Part shown: in pieces, positions 17,349-26,300 of the stretch
Numbering within the stretch: the first letter of the stretch is position 1
Layout: each line of letters opens with the position of its first letter
DNA from: Allomuricauda sp. NBRC 101325
Lineage (GTDB): Bacteria; Bacteroidota; Bacteroidia; Flavobacteriales; Flavobacteriaceae
DNA length: 64,000 nt
Assembly: GCF_030268205.1 (NCBI RefSeq)
Contig: NZ_BSQF01000005.1
Location: forward strand, 99,673-163,672
Direction: 5' to 3'
Notes under the pieces: generated by a model
What the model was told of the DNA's origin: nothing
Seen by the model: the letters and a program-made list of their open reading frames with translations, nothing else
Databases searched by the model: none
Program-made: the position numbers and the translations under genes

Positions 17349-17960
17349 TCAATCTTTTGAACGATAAATATCGGGCAAGCGCAAATCGAACTTTACGGCA
17401 ACGAGCCTTAAGGAAATTACCACCAAAATGGCGGCGATATAGGCATAGCTTTCATTTATGGGCAATTGAACCAGTAAAAAATAACTTGCCCCTCCCAAAA
17501 TACAAGCCGAAGCATATATTTCTTTCCTAAAAATAACAGGGATTTCATTACAGAGAATATCCCGTATCACACCACCAAAACAGGCCGTCATGGTGCCCAA
17601 AAAGATGCACATAATGGGCAAAAGTTCTGCTTCCAAGCCTTTTTCAATACCGACCATGGTGTATAATCCAATCCCGATGGTATCGAACAGAAACAAGGAT
17701 TTTCGAAGATATTTGAGCTTGTTCACAAAGATGATGGCAAACACCACCGAAATCAAAATGGTGATCACATAGGTTAGATCCTGCATCCATCCTACCGGCG
17801 TATTTCCGATGAGCAGATCTCGCAAGGTGCCCCCACCAATGGCCGTAACAAATGCAATAATGAGAACCCCGAACAAATCCAATCGTTTTTCCATAGCGAC
17901 CAAAACCCCCGAAATGGCAAAGGCCACTGTTCCCAAAATATCTATGGTTTGATACAGCAT
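17349..17960 (-). CDS. TRIC / UPF0126 family cation channel
   Basis: A 203-residue membrane protein with seven predicted helices and the two glycine-rich family motifs GGGTLRDLLIGNTPVGW (about residues 42-58) and GGVIRDILCNEIP (about 129-141). Bacterial members form trimeric cation (potassium) channels in the inner membrane. It lies two bases downstream of the RDD gene, so the two are cotranscribed away from the SpoIIM-MoxR operon. A -7 box could not be identified. Confidence 0.9.
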   Translation of the reverse strand: MLYQTIDILGTVAFAISGVLVAMEKRLDLFGVLIIAFVTAIGGGTLRDLLIGNTPVGWMQDLTYVITILISVVFAIIFVNKLKYLRKSLFLFDTIGIGLYTMVGIEKGLEAELLPIMCIFLGTMTACFGGVIRDILCNEIPVIFRKEIYASACILGGASYFLLVQLPINESYAYIAAILVVISLRLVAVKFDLRLPDIYRSKD

Positions 17961-17962
17961 GA

Positions 17963-18679
17963 TTACATTTTTTGGGTGTAGTAGTTATAATCCTTGATCA
18001 CCACGTCCACAAATTCTATGGGTTTCATTGTGGTTTGAATTCCCGTGACTTCTTTGATGCGATTATCCAAGGAAACAATAATATTGTGGTTCCCATTTAG
18101 TTTGGCACTATCGAACAACTCTTTTATGGTCTGAATTTCCCTATCTTTAAACACCGTGACCTGTGAAAATGTAGGTTGATAGTCTTCTGGCAAATCTCGA
18201 AGTAAAGTATCATGAAGAGAAACCCGTTTCTTTTCACTGATTACCGTAGTTCCCGCTGCAATATCCCCAAGTCGTTGTCCCTTGCCCCGCAATAATATGG
18301 TCAATACGGCACCACCTCCAGAGGTCAAAGTCACATCGATAATTCGAAGTGCCCAGCGCACAAAATAGTTCGCAAAATTGGGTTTGGAACCATCCAATTT
18401 TACCACACGAAGCGACATGGCACCCTTGCCTACGGTTTTTCCGTTCATCAAGGTTTCAAACAAAAGATAATAGAGAAAAGCAGGAATGGAAAGTATCAAA
18501 TAAAATGCCCATTGATCTTCAAATTCAATGTCCAAAGAGGCCAAAAAAACAAAGACCAAAATGGTATAGACCCCTATTATAAAACTATCGATGATATAGG
18601 CCAACATACGCTCGCCCAAATTGGAGGTGTTTTGATGTATGGTTATATTTTGGGCCGTTTCTATTTGAAATTGTTCCAT
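17963..18679 (-). CDS. RDD family membrane protein
   Basis: A 238-residue protein with the RDD domain in its first 150 residues (GERMLAYIIDSFIIG, GKTVGKGAMSLRVV, RIIDVTLTSGG), three transmembrane helices, and a soluble C-terminal region of about 90 residues. RDD proteins are poorly understood; some promote ion transport. It is divergent from the SpoIIM gene across 34 bases. This pairing of RDD with SpoIIM, MoxR and DUF58 recurs in many bacterial genomes and suggests they work together (family knowledge plus inference). Confidence 0.9.
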   Translation of the reverse strand: MEQFQIETAQNITIHQNTSNLGERMLAYIIDSFIIGVYTILVFVFLASLDIEFEDQWAFYLILSIPAFLYYLLFETLMNGKTVGKGAMSLRVVKLDGSKPNFANYFVRWALRIIDVTLTSGGGAVLTILLRGKGQRLGDIAAGTTVISEKKRVSLHDTLLRDLPEDYQPTFSQVTVFKDREIQTIKELFDSAKLNGNHNIIVSLDNRIKEVTGIQTTMKPIEFVDVVIKDYNYYTQKM

Positions 18680-18713
18680 ATTTTAGTTTCTTTACTTACA
18701 AACTAACCATTTA

Positions 18714-19694
18714 ATGCGAGAGGCCGCTTTTGTAAAGCAAAATAAGGATAAATGGGCCGCTTTTGAAAATGCCCTGAACAATAAAGGACTACTTCATCCG
18801 GATAAGCTTTCGGATCTGTACATTGAGATCACCGACCACCTCAGTTACGCCAAAACCTTTTATCCCAATAGCAACACACAATTTTATTTGAATTCGCTGG
18901 CCTCACAAGCGCACCAAAAAATCTATAAAACCAAACGGGAATCCAAGAACCGTATTGTCCATTTTTGGAAAACAGAATTTCCCCTAATGTTCTCCCAACA
19001 TCATCGTGAATTGTTGATTGCATTTTTGGTCTTTGCCTTTTTTGCAACCGTGGGTGCATTTTCTGCAGCCAACGAAGGGGATTTTGTCCGTTCCATTTTG
19101 GGAAATGGATATGTGAACATGACTTTGGAGAATATTGAAAAAGGAGATCCCATGGCCGTTTACAAGCAACAAGGAGCCTTTAATATGTTTTTGGGCATTA
19201 CCATCAACAATATTAAGGTCGCGGTGTATGCTTTTTCGTTCGGAATATTTTTAGGGATCGGCACCTTAATGGTGTTGTTGCAAAATGGGATCATGTTGGG
19301 CAGTTTTCAGTACTTTTTTTATGAGAAGGGGCTTCTCTGGGAATCGGCCCGGACCATTTGGATCCATGGTACCATTGAAATTTCCGTGATCATTATTGCA
19401 GGTTGTGCAGGACTTGTTTTGGCCAATGGCATTCTTTTCCCAGGCACCTACACCCGATTGGAATCTTTTAAAAGAGGGGTCAAGAACGGACTGAAAATTA
19501 TGGTGAGTACCGTGCCCTTTTTTATTATCGCAGGCTTTTTGGAAGGATTTGTGACCCGACACACCGAAATGCCCGATTGGCTGGCAATTTTTATCATTAC
19601 GGCCTCGTTAAGCCTTATCATATATTATTACATTTTGTACCCATACCAAATCAAAAGAAAAACAGCTTATGCAAACACCACAGAGCTATATTGA
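18714..19694 (+). CDS. Stage II sporulation protein M-like (SpoIIM/DUF95) membrane protein
   Basis: A 326-residue protein with a cytoplasmic N-terminal domain (about 1-95) and five or six transmembrane helices carrying the DUF95 pattern (FNMFLGITINNIKVA, GIFLGIGTLMVLLQNGI, WIHGTIEISVIIIAG). The name comes from a Bacillus engulfment protein, but this organism does not sporulate. Here it opens a six-gene operon with overlapping genes; the next gene starts 26 bases before this one ends. A role in membrane or envelope remodelling together with the MoxR ATPase is inferred from context only. Confidence 0.9.
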   Translation: MREAAFVKQNKDKWAAFENALNNKGLLHPDKLSDLYIEITDHLSYAKTFYPNSNTQFYLNSLASQAHQKIYKTKRESKNRIVHFWKTEFPLMFSQHHRELLIAFLVFAFFATVGAFSAANEGDFVRSILGNGYVNMTLENIEKGDPMAVYKQQGAFNMFLGITINNIKVAVYAFSFGIFLGIGTLMVLLQNGIMLGSFQYFFYEKGLLWESARTIWIHGTIEISVIIIAGCAGLVLANGILFPGTYTRLESFKRGVKNGLKIMVSTVPFFIIAGFLEGFVTRHTEMPDWLAIFIITASLSLIIYYYILYPYQIKRKTAYANTTELY

Positions 19695-20556
19695 GTTTAA
19701 AAAGCAACGTGAATTGGGGGAAATTCTCTCTGACACGTTTGGATTTATACGCAACCAATTCAAACCCTTTTTTGGAACCATTCTTAAAATTGTAGGCCCA
19801 TATATTTTGGTAATGTTGATTGCCATGGGTTTTTATATGTACAGTGTTGGGGATATTTTTAGTGTGGCCACTGTTTACAATTCAGTTCCCGATATGTCTC
19901 CGATCATAATGATAGCGGCCGTTTTGGTGCTAATGTTCAGTTCCATTGCCGCTTACGTTTTGGCACAAGGGACCGTGCTGTATTACATTAAATCCTATAT
20001 CGCCAATAATGGGGTTGCCAATTACGAAGAAGTGCACAAAGAAGTGTACCGATCCTTTTGGTCCTTGATAGGGTTGGGCATTTTGGTCGGTTTATCGGTT
20101 TTTGTAGGGATGTTGTTCTGTTTTATCCCGGGCATTTATTTGGCCGTTCCACTTTCCATATCTTTTGCCACACTGGTCTTTCTAAAGAAAGATGTAATGG
20201 AGTCTTACAATTACAGCTTTACCTTGATCAAGGAAAATTGGTGGATCACCTTTGCAACCCTATTGGTTATTTACATTATTGTGGTTGTTGCCTCCTATGC
20301 CTTTAGCTTGCCCACCGTAATTTACATGTGGATCAAGATGGGTATTTTTTCTGGGGAAATGGATGCCGAAAACTTTAACCTCTTCAATGACCCAGTGTAT
20401 TTGATCCTGAACGTGTTCAGTACCTTGATTCAATTTTTAATGAATATCATCCTTTTGGTTTCAACTGCATTTATATTTTTTAACCTCAACGAAAAGAAAA
20501 ACTTTACGGGTACCTTTGAACGAATCGACAACTTGGGGAAATCTTCAGAGGATTAA
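19669..20556 (+). CDS. Multi-pass membrane protein of the SpoIIM-MoxR operon
   Basis: A 295-residue membrane protein with about six transmembrane helices (near 40-60, 80-105, 130-160, 165-180, 200-225 and 250-275). GMLFCFIPGIYLAVPLS and YSFTLIKENWW resemble the integral membrane domain found in the glycerophosphodiester phosphodiesterase/YciC-like superfamily, but no catalytic domain is attached. It overlaps the SpoIIM gene by 26 bases and abuts the DUF4129 gene with no gap, so it is firmly part of the operon. No function can be given. Confidence 0.82.
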   Translation: MQTPQSYIEFKKQRELGEILSDTFGFIRNQFKPFFGTILKIVGPYILVMLIAMGFYMYSVGDIFSVATVYNSVPDMSPIIMIAAVLVLMFSSIAAYVLAQGTVLYYIKSYIANNGVANYEEVHKEVYRSFWSLIGLGILVGLSVFVGMLFCFIPGIYLAVPLSISFATLVFLKKDVMESYNYSFTLIKENWWITFATLLVIYIIVVVASYAFSLPTVIYMWIKMGIFSGEMDAENFNLFNDPVYLILNVFSTLIQFLMNIILLVSTAFIFFNLNEKKNFTGTFERIDNLGKSSED

Positions 20557-21291
20557 ATGCTACGAACATTGCTTTTAGGAATTTTACTTTTTTGTGCAAC
20601 TTCCATTTTTGCGCAACAGGATTCCATTGTGCAATATGACACATCAACCATTGAACCCCTAAAAGTCAGTGAAGATGATTTAAGTGCCTACCGGAACAAC
20701 GAGGATTTCAATTATGAAATGGTGGAGCAAGAATCCACTTGGTTTGATGATGTGAAAAATTGGTTCTACAATATTTTCCAACAGCTTTTTGAATGGATTT
20801 TTGGAGTGGAAAAAGCAACCAGTTTTTTGGCCACCTTCCTGCAGATACTCCCCTATTTGTTATTGGCATTGTTTCTCTATCTGGTCATTCGGTTTTTTGT
20901 TAACACCCATGCACGTTCGGTGCTTCTGAACAAGAAGAATCCCAATACGGTATCGCTTTCCGAAGAAGAACGCATCATCAAAACCGAGGATATTGAACAA
21001 CTCATCAAAGATGCTTTGGCAATCAACGATTATCGGTTGGCCATTCGATATTACTATTTGCTCATTCTAAAGCAGTTATCGGAACGAAATTTAATTGATT
21101 GGCAGCGGCAAAAAACCAACGACGATTATATCGGGGAACTTTCCAATCCCGAATTAAAAAACACCTTTGGCAGGGCCACCTTTTTGTACGATTACATTTG
21201 GTACGGAGCGTTCGCCATTGACCAAGAACGGTACGCCCAAGTGGAGCAGGTATTTGTAACCCTAAAAAAAACGATCAACGGAAATGTTTAA
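20557..21291 (+). CDS. DUF4129 domain membrane protein
   Basis: A 244-residue protein with a signal or first helix (LLLGILLFCATSIFAQ), a periplasmic segment rich in acidic residues, one transmembrane helix (ILPYLLLALFLYLVIRFF, about 97-114), and a C-terminal cytoplasmic DUF4129 domain (IKDALAINDYRLAIRYYYL ... TFLYDYIWYGAF). DUF4129 is usually found beside transglutaminase-like or MoxR/DUF58 proteins. The start is the base after the previous stop codon, and the end overlaps the DUF4350 gene by eight bases. The molecular role is unknown. Confidence 0.85.
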   Translation: MLRTLLLGILLFCATSIFAQQDSIVQYDTSTIEPLKVSEDDLSAYRNNEDFNYEMVEQESTWFDDVKNWFYNIFQQLFEWIFGVEKATSFLATFLQILPYLLLALFLYLVIRFFVNTHARSVLLNKKNPNTVSLSEEERIIKTEDIEQLIKDALAINDYRLAIRYYYLLILKQLSERNLIDWQRQKTNDDYIGELSNPELKNTFGRATFLYDYIWYGAFAIDQERYAQVEQVFVTLKKTINGNV

Positions 21292-22498
21292 AAAGGGTTG
21301 GGTTTACATAGTGATTGCATTTTTGACCCTTCTGGGCATATTTGCTTTGGAATACAACAAAACCAAAGACATCAATTGGTTCCCCTCCTATGTTTCCCAC
21401 CATAAAATACCCTATGGCACCCTTGTTTTTAATGATTTGATGGAAAAACTTTTTCCCAATTCAATTGAGCAGGTACAGCAACCACCCTTCGAATTTTTAA
21501 TGCGCAACGACGAAATTGAAGGCACCTACCTTTTCGTGAACGAATCCGTGGCTTTTGAAGAAGCAGAGCTGAATACCCTTTTGGATTGGGTGGATACGGG
21601 AAATACGCTATTTGTGGCATCCGAATCGTTTGACCAAACATTGTTGGACACCTTACATCTGGATTTGAAAAGTCTGTACAATACCAGCAAACTAGACCCA
21701 ACCTTTTACCATCAATTGGTCAACCCCAATTTGAGCAACACTCCCATTGCTTTTAAACAAGATTATTATGCAGAAACCTTTGGGGAAATAGATACATTAC
21801 AAACAGTGGTAATAGGTGAAGTTTACGTGGAATCCGATAGTACGGAAACCATTTCCAAACATTTCAATATCATAAGACAACCGTTTGGCAGTGGCGAAAT
21901 CATCCTATCCAGTTTTCCTAAGGCATTTACCAATTACTTTATCCTAAAGGATAACAATCGGGAGTATACAGCAGGGGTTTTGTCCTACCTAAATAGAACT
22001 GATACCATTTACATGGATAACTTTCACAAGTCAGGAAAATCGTTCTACACTTCCCCCATGTATCTTTTTTTGAATACCAAAGAATTAAAATGGGCCTATT
22101 ACCTCATTCTTATTGGAGCATTGGTCTATGTTATTTTTGAAGGCAAGCGAAAGCAACGGGCCATTCCTATTGTGGAACCAGTGAAAAACCAAACTTTGGC
22201 CTTTACCCGCACCATTGCAGACATGTATTTTGAGAATGGGGAACAAAAACTGATTACAGAACACAAGATTGCGTATTTTTTGGACTATATCCGCACCAAG
22301 TTGCATTTGCCCACGCAAGAATGGGACGAAACCTTTTTCAACAATCTGGCATCGCGAAGCAATATGGAATTAGAGGACGTAAAAGCTCTTTTCAGCCTGA
22401 TGGAAAGATTGCAGGCCAAAGAAAAAATTACCAATGAAGAATTGGAAAAACTGAACAAAAATATAGAAGCATTTAAAGCAAAAGCTGATGGAAAATAA
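21284..22498 (+). CDS. DUF4350 domain membrane protein
   Basis: A 404-residue protein with an N-terminal membrane anchor (VYIVIAFLTLLGIFALEYN), a periplasmic DUF4350 domain resembling a glutamine-amidotransferase-like fold (about 40-240, with LDWVDTGNTLFVAS), a second transmembrane helix (YYLILIGALVYVIF, about 268-282), and a cytoplasmic helical tail ending in a Lys/Glu-rich coil. It overlaps DUF4129 by eight bases and MoxR by eleven. DUF4350 proteins accompany MoxR-DUF58 systems; no activity has been assigned. Confidence 0.85.
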   Translation: MFKKGWVYIVIAFLTLLGIFALEYNKTKDINWFPSYVSHHKIPYGTLVFNDLMEKLFPNSIEQVQQPPFEFLMRNDEIEGTYLFVNESVAFEEAELNTLLDWVDTGNTLFVASESFDQTLLDTLHLDLKSLYNTSKLDPTFYHQLVNPNLSNTPIAFKQDYYAETFGEIDTLQTVVIGEVYVESDSTETISKHFNIIRQPFGSGEIILSSFPKAFTNYFILKDNNREYTAGVLSYLNRTDTIYMDNFHKSGKSFYTSPMYLFLNTKELKWAYYLILIGALVYVIFEGKRKQRAIPIVEPVKNQTLAFTRTIADMYFENGEQKLITEHKIAYFLDYIRTKLHLPTQEWDETFFNNLASRSNMELEDVKALFSLMERLQAKEKITNEELEKLNKNIEAFKAKADGK

Positions 22499-23471
22499 CG
22501 ACTTGAACTTTGATAACAGGGTACCTTTGGAAGAATTGCGTACCACGGTAGACCAAATAAAAAAGGAACTCGCCACCGTGATCGTTGGGCAACATCAATT
22601 TATTGAGCTGTTGATCGTCTCCATTTTGGCCGACGGTCACGCTTTAATAGAAGGTGTTCCAGGAATTGCAAAAACCGTTACTGCCAAATTGTTTGCCAAG
22701 ACCCTTAAAACAGGTTTTAGCCGAATTCAGTTTACGCCCGACCTAATGCCCAGTGATATTTTGGGAACTTCAGTATTCAATTCAAAAACAACCGAGTTCG
22801 AGTTTAAAAAAGGCCCTATTTTTTCCAATATTATCCTGATTGACGAAATTAACCGGGCTCCCGCCAAAACACAGGCTGCCTTGTTCGAGACCATGGAAGA
22901 GCGTCAGGCGACCATCGATGGCACCACATATCCCATGGGACAACCTTTTATGGTATTGGCCACCCAAAACCCGATTGAACAAGAGGGAACCTATGCGCTT
23001 CCGGAGGCACAATTGGACCGTTTTCTATTTAAAATAAAAGTGGATTACCCTTCTGTTGAGGAAGAAGTTCAGATCCTACAAACCCATCACGAACGCAAGG
23101 CGGAAAAACCGCAAGACCATATTAAAGCAGTTTTGACTCCTAAAAAGCTTATGGAATTCAAGAAGAACATCCATGAAGTCATCGTAGAAGGAAAGATCAT
23201 GGATTACATCGCCAAGATCATCTCCCAAACACGAAACCATCCACATTTATATTTGGGTGCATCGCCCAGGGCCTCGATTGCCACCTTAACAGCTGCCAAA
23301 GCATTTGCCGCTATCTCTGGCCGTGATTTTGTAATTCCGGAAGATGTGAAAAAAGCCTTGGTGCCCGTACTCAACCATAGGGTAATTTTGACCCCAGAAC
23401 GCGAAATGGAGGGCATGACCACCGAGAATGTGGTTTCCATGATCATGGAATCTGTTGAAATCCCAAGGTAA
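22488..23471 (+). CDS. MoxR family AAA+ ATPase
   Basis: A 327-residue cytoplasmic AAA+ ATPase of the MoxR group, chaperone-like proteins that mature or remodel protein complexes. Walker A is GVPGIAKT (56-63), Walker B is IILIDE (D119, E120), then the MoxR signature FETMEERQ, sensor 1 ATQNPIEQEGTY, and the arginine-bearing GASPRAS in the lid. Its length and order are normal. It sits directly before DUF58 (two-base gap), the most conserved MoxR partner. The operon lacks the von Willebrand (BatA/BatB) genes of the well-known Bacteroidota Bat operon, so this looks like the separate RDD/SpoIIM-type MoxR system. Confidence 0.95.
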   Translation: MENNDLNFDNRVPLEELRTTVDQIKKELATVIVGQHQFIELLIVSILADGHALIEGVPGIAKTVTAKLFAKTLKTGFSRIQFTPDLMPSDILGTSVFNSKTTEFEFKKGPIFSNIILIDEINRAPAKTQAALFETMEERQATIDGTTYPMGQPFMVLATQNPIEQEGTYALPEAQLDRFLFKIKVDYPSVEEEVQILQTHHERKAEKPQDHIKAVLTPKKLMEFKKNIHEVIVEGKIMDYIAKIISQTRNHPHLYLGASPRASIATLTAAKAFAAISGRDFVIPEDVKKALVPVLNHRVILTPEREMEGMTTENVVSMIMESVEIPR

Positions 23472-23473
23472 CT

Positions 23474-24805
23474 ATGCAGTTTTTAAGGTCATTTTACATA
23501 CACACTAAATTTTTCTGGTACATCGCCATTCTGGCGGCCAGTTTTGTTTTTTCCTATTGGGTTCCCGTTATTTACCCAATAGCCTGGATTCTGGTGTATG
23601 TGTTGCTGGCCTTTTTCTTTATGGATGTTTATCTTTTGTATGCTTCCCAAAATGCCATTGCTGCAAGTAGAGAATTGCCACAAAAATTATCAAATAGTGA
23701 TGATAATGTGCTATCTGTACAATTGACATCCAAATACGCTTTTCCCGCTGAAGTGGTCATTATTGATGAGCTACCGGTGCAGTTTCAAAAAAGGGATTTT
23801 GAGTATAAAACCCGATTATTGAAAAATGAAAATCATTTGTACCAATATTCCGTTCGACCTGTAGAGCGTGGAGAATATGTTTTTGGCAACTTGAATATTT
23901 TTGCTTCCTCTCCTATTGGAATAGTTAAAAGAAGGTTTGTTTTCCAAAAGGACCAAATAGTTCCTGTGTATCCTTCCATTATTCAAATGCAGCAGTATGA
24001 TTTTTTGGCATCGAGCAACCGATTGACAGAATTTGGTTTGAAGAAGATTCGTCGCATTGGCCATACCCAAGAGTTTGAACAGATCAAGGAATACATAAAA
24101 GGGGATGATATGCGGACCATCAATTGGAAAGCAACGGCCAAGAAAAGCCAGCTCATGGTGAACCAATACCAAGATGAGCGTTCCCAACCCATTTATTCCA
24201 TTATCGATACGGGAAGGGTAATGAAAATGCCTTTTAACGAGCTAAGTCTATTGGATTATGCCATAAATGCCACCTTAGCTTTTTCGAATGTGGCTCTCAA
24301 GCGAAACGATAAAACCGGAATGATAGCGTTTTCCAAAAAAATTGAGTCGTTTGTTCCTGCCGTTCAAAAAATCACGCACCTTAACACTATTTTGGAAAGT
24401 CTTTACAACATCAATACCCGTTTTTTGGATTCGGATTTTGGATTGTTGTATGCGCATATCAAACGAAAAGTCAACCAACGTAGCTTGTTGATGCTTTATA
24501 CCAACTTTGAACACATTTCCGCCCTAAAAAGGCAATTGCCCTACATTTCGGCCATTGCCAAAAAACATGTCTTGGTGGTTATTTTCTTTGAAAATTCAGA
24601 ATTGGAATCCTTAATTTCAACTGATGCCGAGAACCTTCAGGCGATTTACCACAAAACCATTGCTGAAAAGTTTTCTTTGGAAAAGCGATTGATGCAAAAG
24701 GAACTTCAAAAACATGGTATCCATACCATTTTGACCAAGCCCGAAAACTTGACCATCAATACCATCAACAAATACTTGGAAATAAAGGCTCGCGGTCTTA
24801 TTTAA
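23474..24805 (+). CDS. DUF58 domain protein, MoxR partner
   Basis: A 443-residue membrane protein: two N-terminal helices (about 13-50), a beta-rich periplasmic-like segment, then the DUF58 motif (EYIKGDDMRTINWKATAKK, about 213-231), followed by a VWA-like alpha/beta domain (SIIDTGRVM at about 240 on). The MIDAS-type metal motif of true von Willebrand A domains (DxSxS) is degenerate here (DTGRV). Last gene of the SpoIIM-MoxR operon. Its last eight bases overlap the convergent gene at 24798. Confidence 0.92.
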   Translation: MQFLRSFYIHTKFFWYIAILAASFVFSYWVPVIYPIAWILVYVLLAFFFMDVYLLYASQNAIAASRELPQKLSNSDDNVLSVQLTSKYAFPAEVVIIDELPVQFQKRDFEYKTRLLKNENHLYQYSVRPVERGEYVFGNLNIFASSPIGIVKRRFVFQKDQIVPVYPSIIQMQQYDFLASSNRLTEFGLKKIRRIGHTQEFEQIKEYIKGDDMRTINWKATAKKSQLMVNQYQDERSQPIYSIIDTGRVMKMPFNELSLLDYAINATLAFSNVALKRNDKTGMIAFSKKIESFVPAVQKITHLNTILESLYNINTRFLDSDFGLLYAHIKRKVNQRSLLMLYTNFEHISALKRQLPYISAIAKKHVLVVIFFENSELESLISTDAENLQAIYHKTIAEKFSLEKRLMQKELQKHGIHTILTKPENLTINTINKYLEIKARGLI

Positions 24806-25259
24806 ATTCCACGTTGCGCGAAAGACTCAGCGTATTTAAACTGGGCGGCGTTTCGTACAACCCAATTTCGATAGGATTCAAATCGACTGGTTGAATTTCG
24901 TATACTTCGGAATATCTACCCCGCAATCGTCTATGGCTATCCTTTTTGGCAAAAAGTTCAATGGCCAAACCAACGGTAACCCCGCCTAAAATGGTCGCTG
25001 CCAAATCTTCATTGTCCCAACTATTACTTGGATTGGAGGCATCAACGGCCTCTTTGGCAACCCCTACAATGGCACTACTCGCCACGGCACCTACAAAGGT
25101 CCAAACACGGTTCCCTTTTGAGGCTTGTTTGGCTATTCCAGCTCCAGCTAGTCCAAATAGACTGCCGCCAATAAAATGAAGGGTTTTATCATGTTCCAAC
25201 TGCGCATAAGTGCTAGTAGCCAGAACAAAAAATAAAAGAGTGGCTATACGTGTTCTCAT
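24798..25259 (-). CDS. Small secreted/membrane glycine-rich protein
   Basis: A 153-residue protein with a signal (IATLLFFVLATSTYAQ) and a Gly/Ala-rich central region that could form short membrane helices (LHFIGGSLFGLAGAGIAKQA and VGAVASSAIVGVAKEA). The DKTLHFIGG motif resembles a small family of putative periplasmic lipoproteins in Flavobacteriia; the function is unknown. Convergent with DUF58, eight bases overlapping. The soluble C-terminal 45 residues end with a predicted beta strand. Confidence 0.7.
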   Translation of the reverse strand: MRTRIATLLFFVLATSTYAQLEHDKTLHFIGGSLFGLAGAGIAKQASKGNRVWTFVGAVASSAIVGVAKEAVDASNPSNSWDNEDLAATILGGVTVGLAIELFAKKDSHRRLRGRYSEVYEIQPVDLNPIEIGLYETPPSLNTLSLSRNVEFK

Positions 25260-25307
25260 CTGCGGGTAAAAATATTGATTATCAGTAAAAACAACACTGC
25301 CGTTTAA

Positions 25308-26249
25308 CTAATAGTCCTGCATTTCATCCCGAGCTACATGGAATTCGGCCATCATATCGGCAACAATCTGCGCCGCAGGCTTAATTTCATGGATCAAACC
25401 TGAAACTTGACCTATCTCCAATTCACCATCTTCCGTGTTTCCTTCGAACATTCCTTTTTTAGCTCTTCCCCTACCTAAAAGCTGAATCAAATCCTCTTTA
25501 GAAGCTCCTTTGGCGTAGGCAGCTTGTACTTCCTCATAAAATTTATTCTTGAGTAAACGAACAGGTGCCAATTCTTTTAGGGTTAGATGTGTATCCCCCT
25601 CTTGGGCTTTTACCACCCATTCTTTAAAGATACCATGTGAAGATGCTTCCGGAGTTGCCACAAATCGGCTCCCCACTTGAACGCCGTCGGCGCCCAACAC
25701 CATCGCGGCCAACATGGCTCTTCCAGTAGCGATTCCACCGGCAGCAATCAAAGGAACAGTGATTTTTTCCTTTACAGATGGAATTAAAACCATGGTCGTG
25801 GTTTCATCCCTCCCGTTGTGACCTCCTGCCTCAAATCCCTCGGCAACTACAGCATCTACACCAGCTTCTTGAGCTTTTAGGGCAAACTTTACACTACTCA
25901 CGACATGGACCACCGTAATACCATGATCTTGAAGATAACTAGTCCAAGTTTTGGGATTTCCAGCGGAGGTAAACACTATCTTCACTCCTTGGTCCACGAT
26001 GATCTGCATCAGCTTTTCAATTTCGGGGTACAGCATGGGAACATTTACCCCAAAAGGTTTATCAGTGGCTTTTTTACACTTGATAATGTGTTCTTCCAGT
26101 ACTTCAGGGTACATACTACCGGACCCTATAAGCCCTAGTCCACCTGCATTGGACACAGCAGAGGCCAAACGCCAACCACTGGCCCAGACCATGCCGCCTT
26201 GAATAATGGGATATTTTATTCCAAAAAGTTGAGTGATTTTATTTCGCAT
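25308..26249 (-). CDS. Nitronate monooxygenase / FMN-dependent dioxygenase-like
   Basis: A 313-residue TIM-barrel flavoprotein of the NMO/FabK family. N-terminal IKYPIIQGGMVWASG and GGLGLIGSGSM, central AEGFEAGGHNGRDE with the catalytic-type His, and the FMN phosphate site AAGGIATGRAMLAAMVLGADGVQVGSRF are all visible. Nitronate oxidation and enoyl-ACP reduction are both possible; absence of other fatty-acid genes nearby leaves this open. No signal peptide. It stands 51 bases downstream of mnmA on the same strand and may be read through from it. Confidence 0.88.
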   Translation of the reverse strand: MRNKITQLFGIKYPIIQGGMVWASGWRLASAVSNAGGLGLIGSGSMYPEVLEEHIIKCKKATDKPFGVNVPMLYPEIEKLMQIIVDQGVKIVFTSAGNPKTWTSYLQDHGITVVHVVSSVKFALKAQEAGVDAVVAEGFEAGGHNGRDETTTMVLIPSVKEKITVPLIAAGGIATGRAMLAAMVLGADGVQVGSRFVATPEASSHGIFKEWVVKAQEGDTHLTLKELAPVRLLKNKFYEEVQAAYAKGASKEDLIQLLGRGRAKKGMFEGNTEDGELEIGQVSGLIHEIKPAAQIVADMMAEFHVARDEMQDY

Positions 26250-26300
26250 GAAGATTCAATTCAAGATATCAGCAAAATAATCAAATTTATAAGGATTAGA

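Noticed and set aside
18714..19694. SpoIIM as sign of sporulation
   Set aside because: No other sporulation genes are present and the family is widespread in non-sporulating bacteria.
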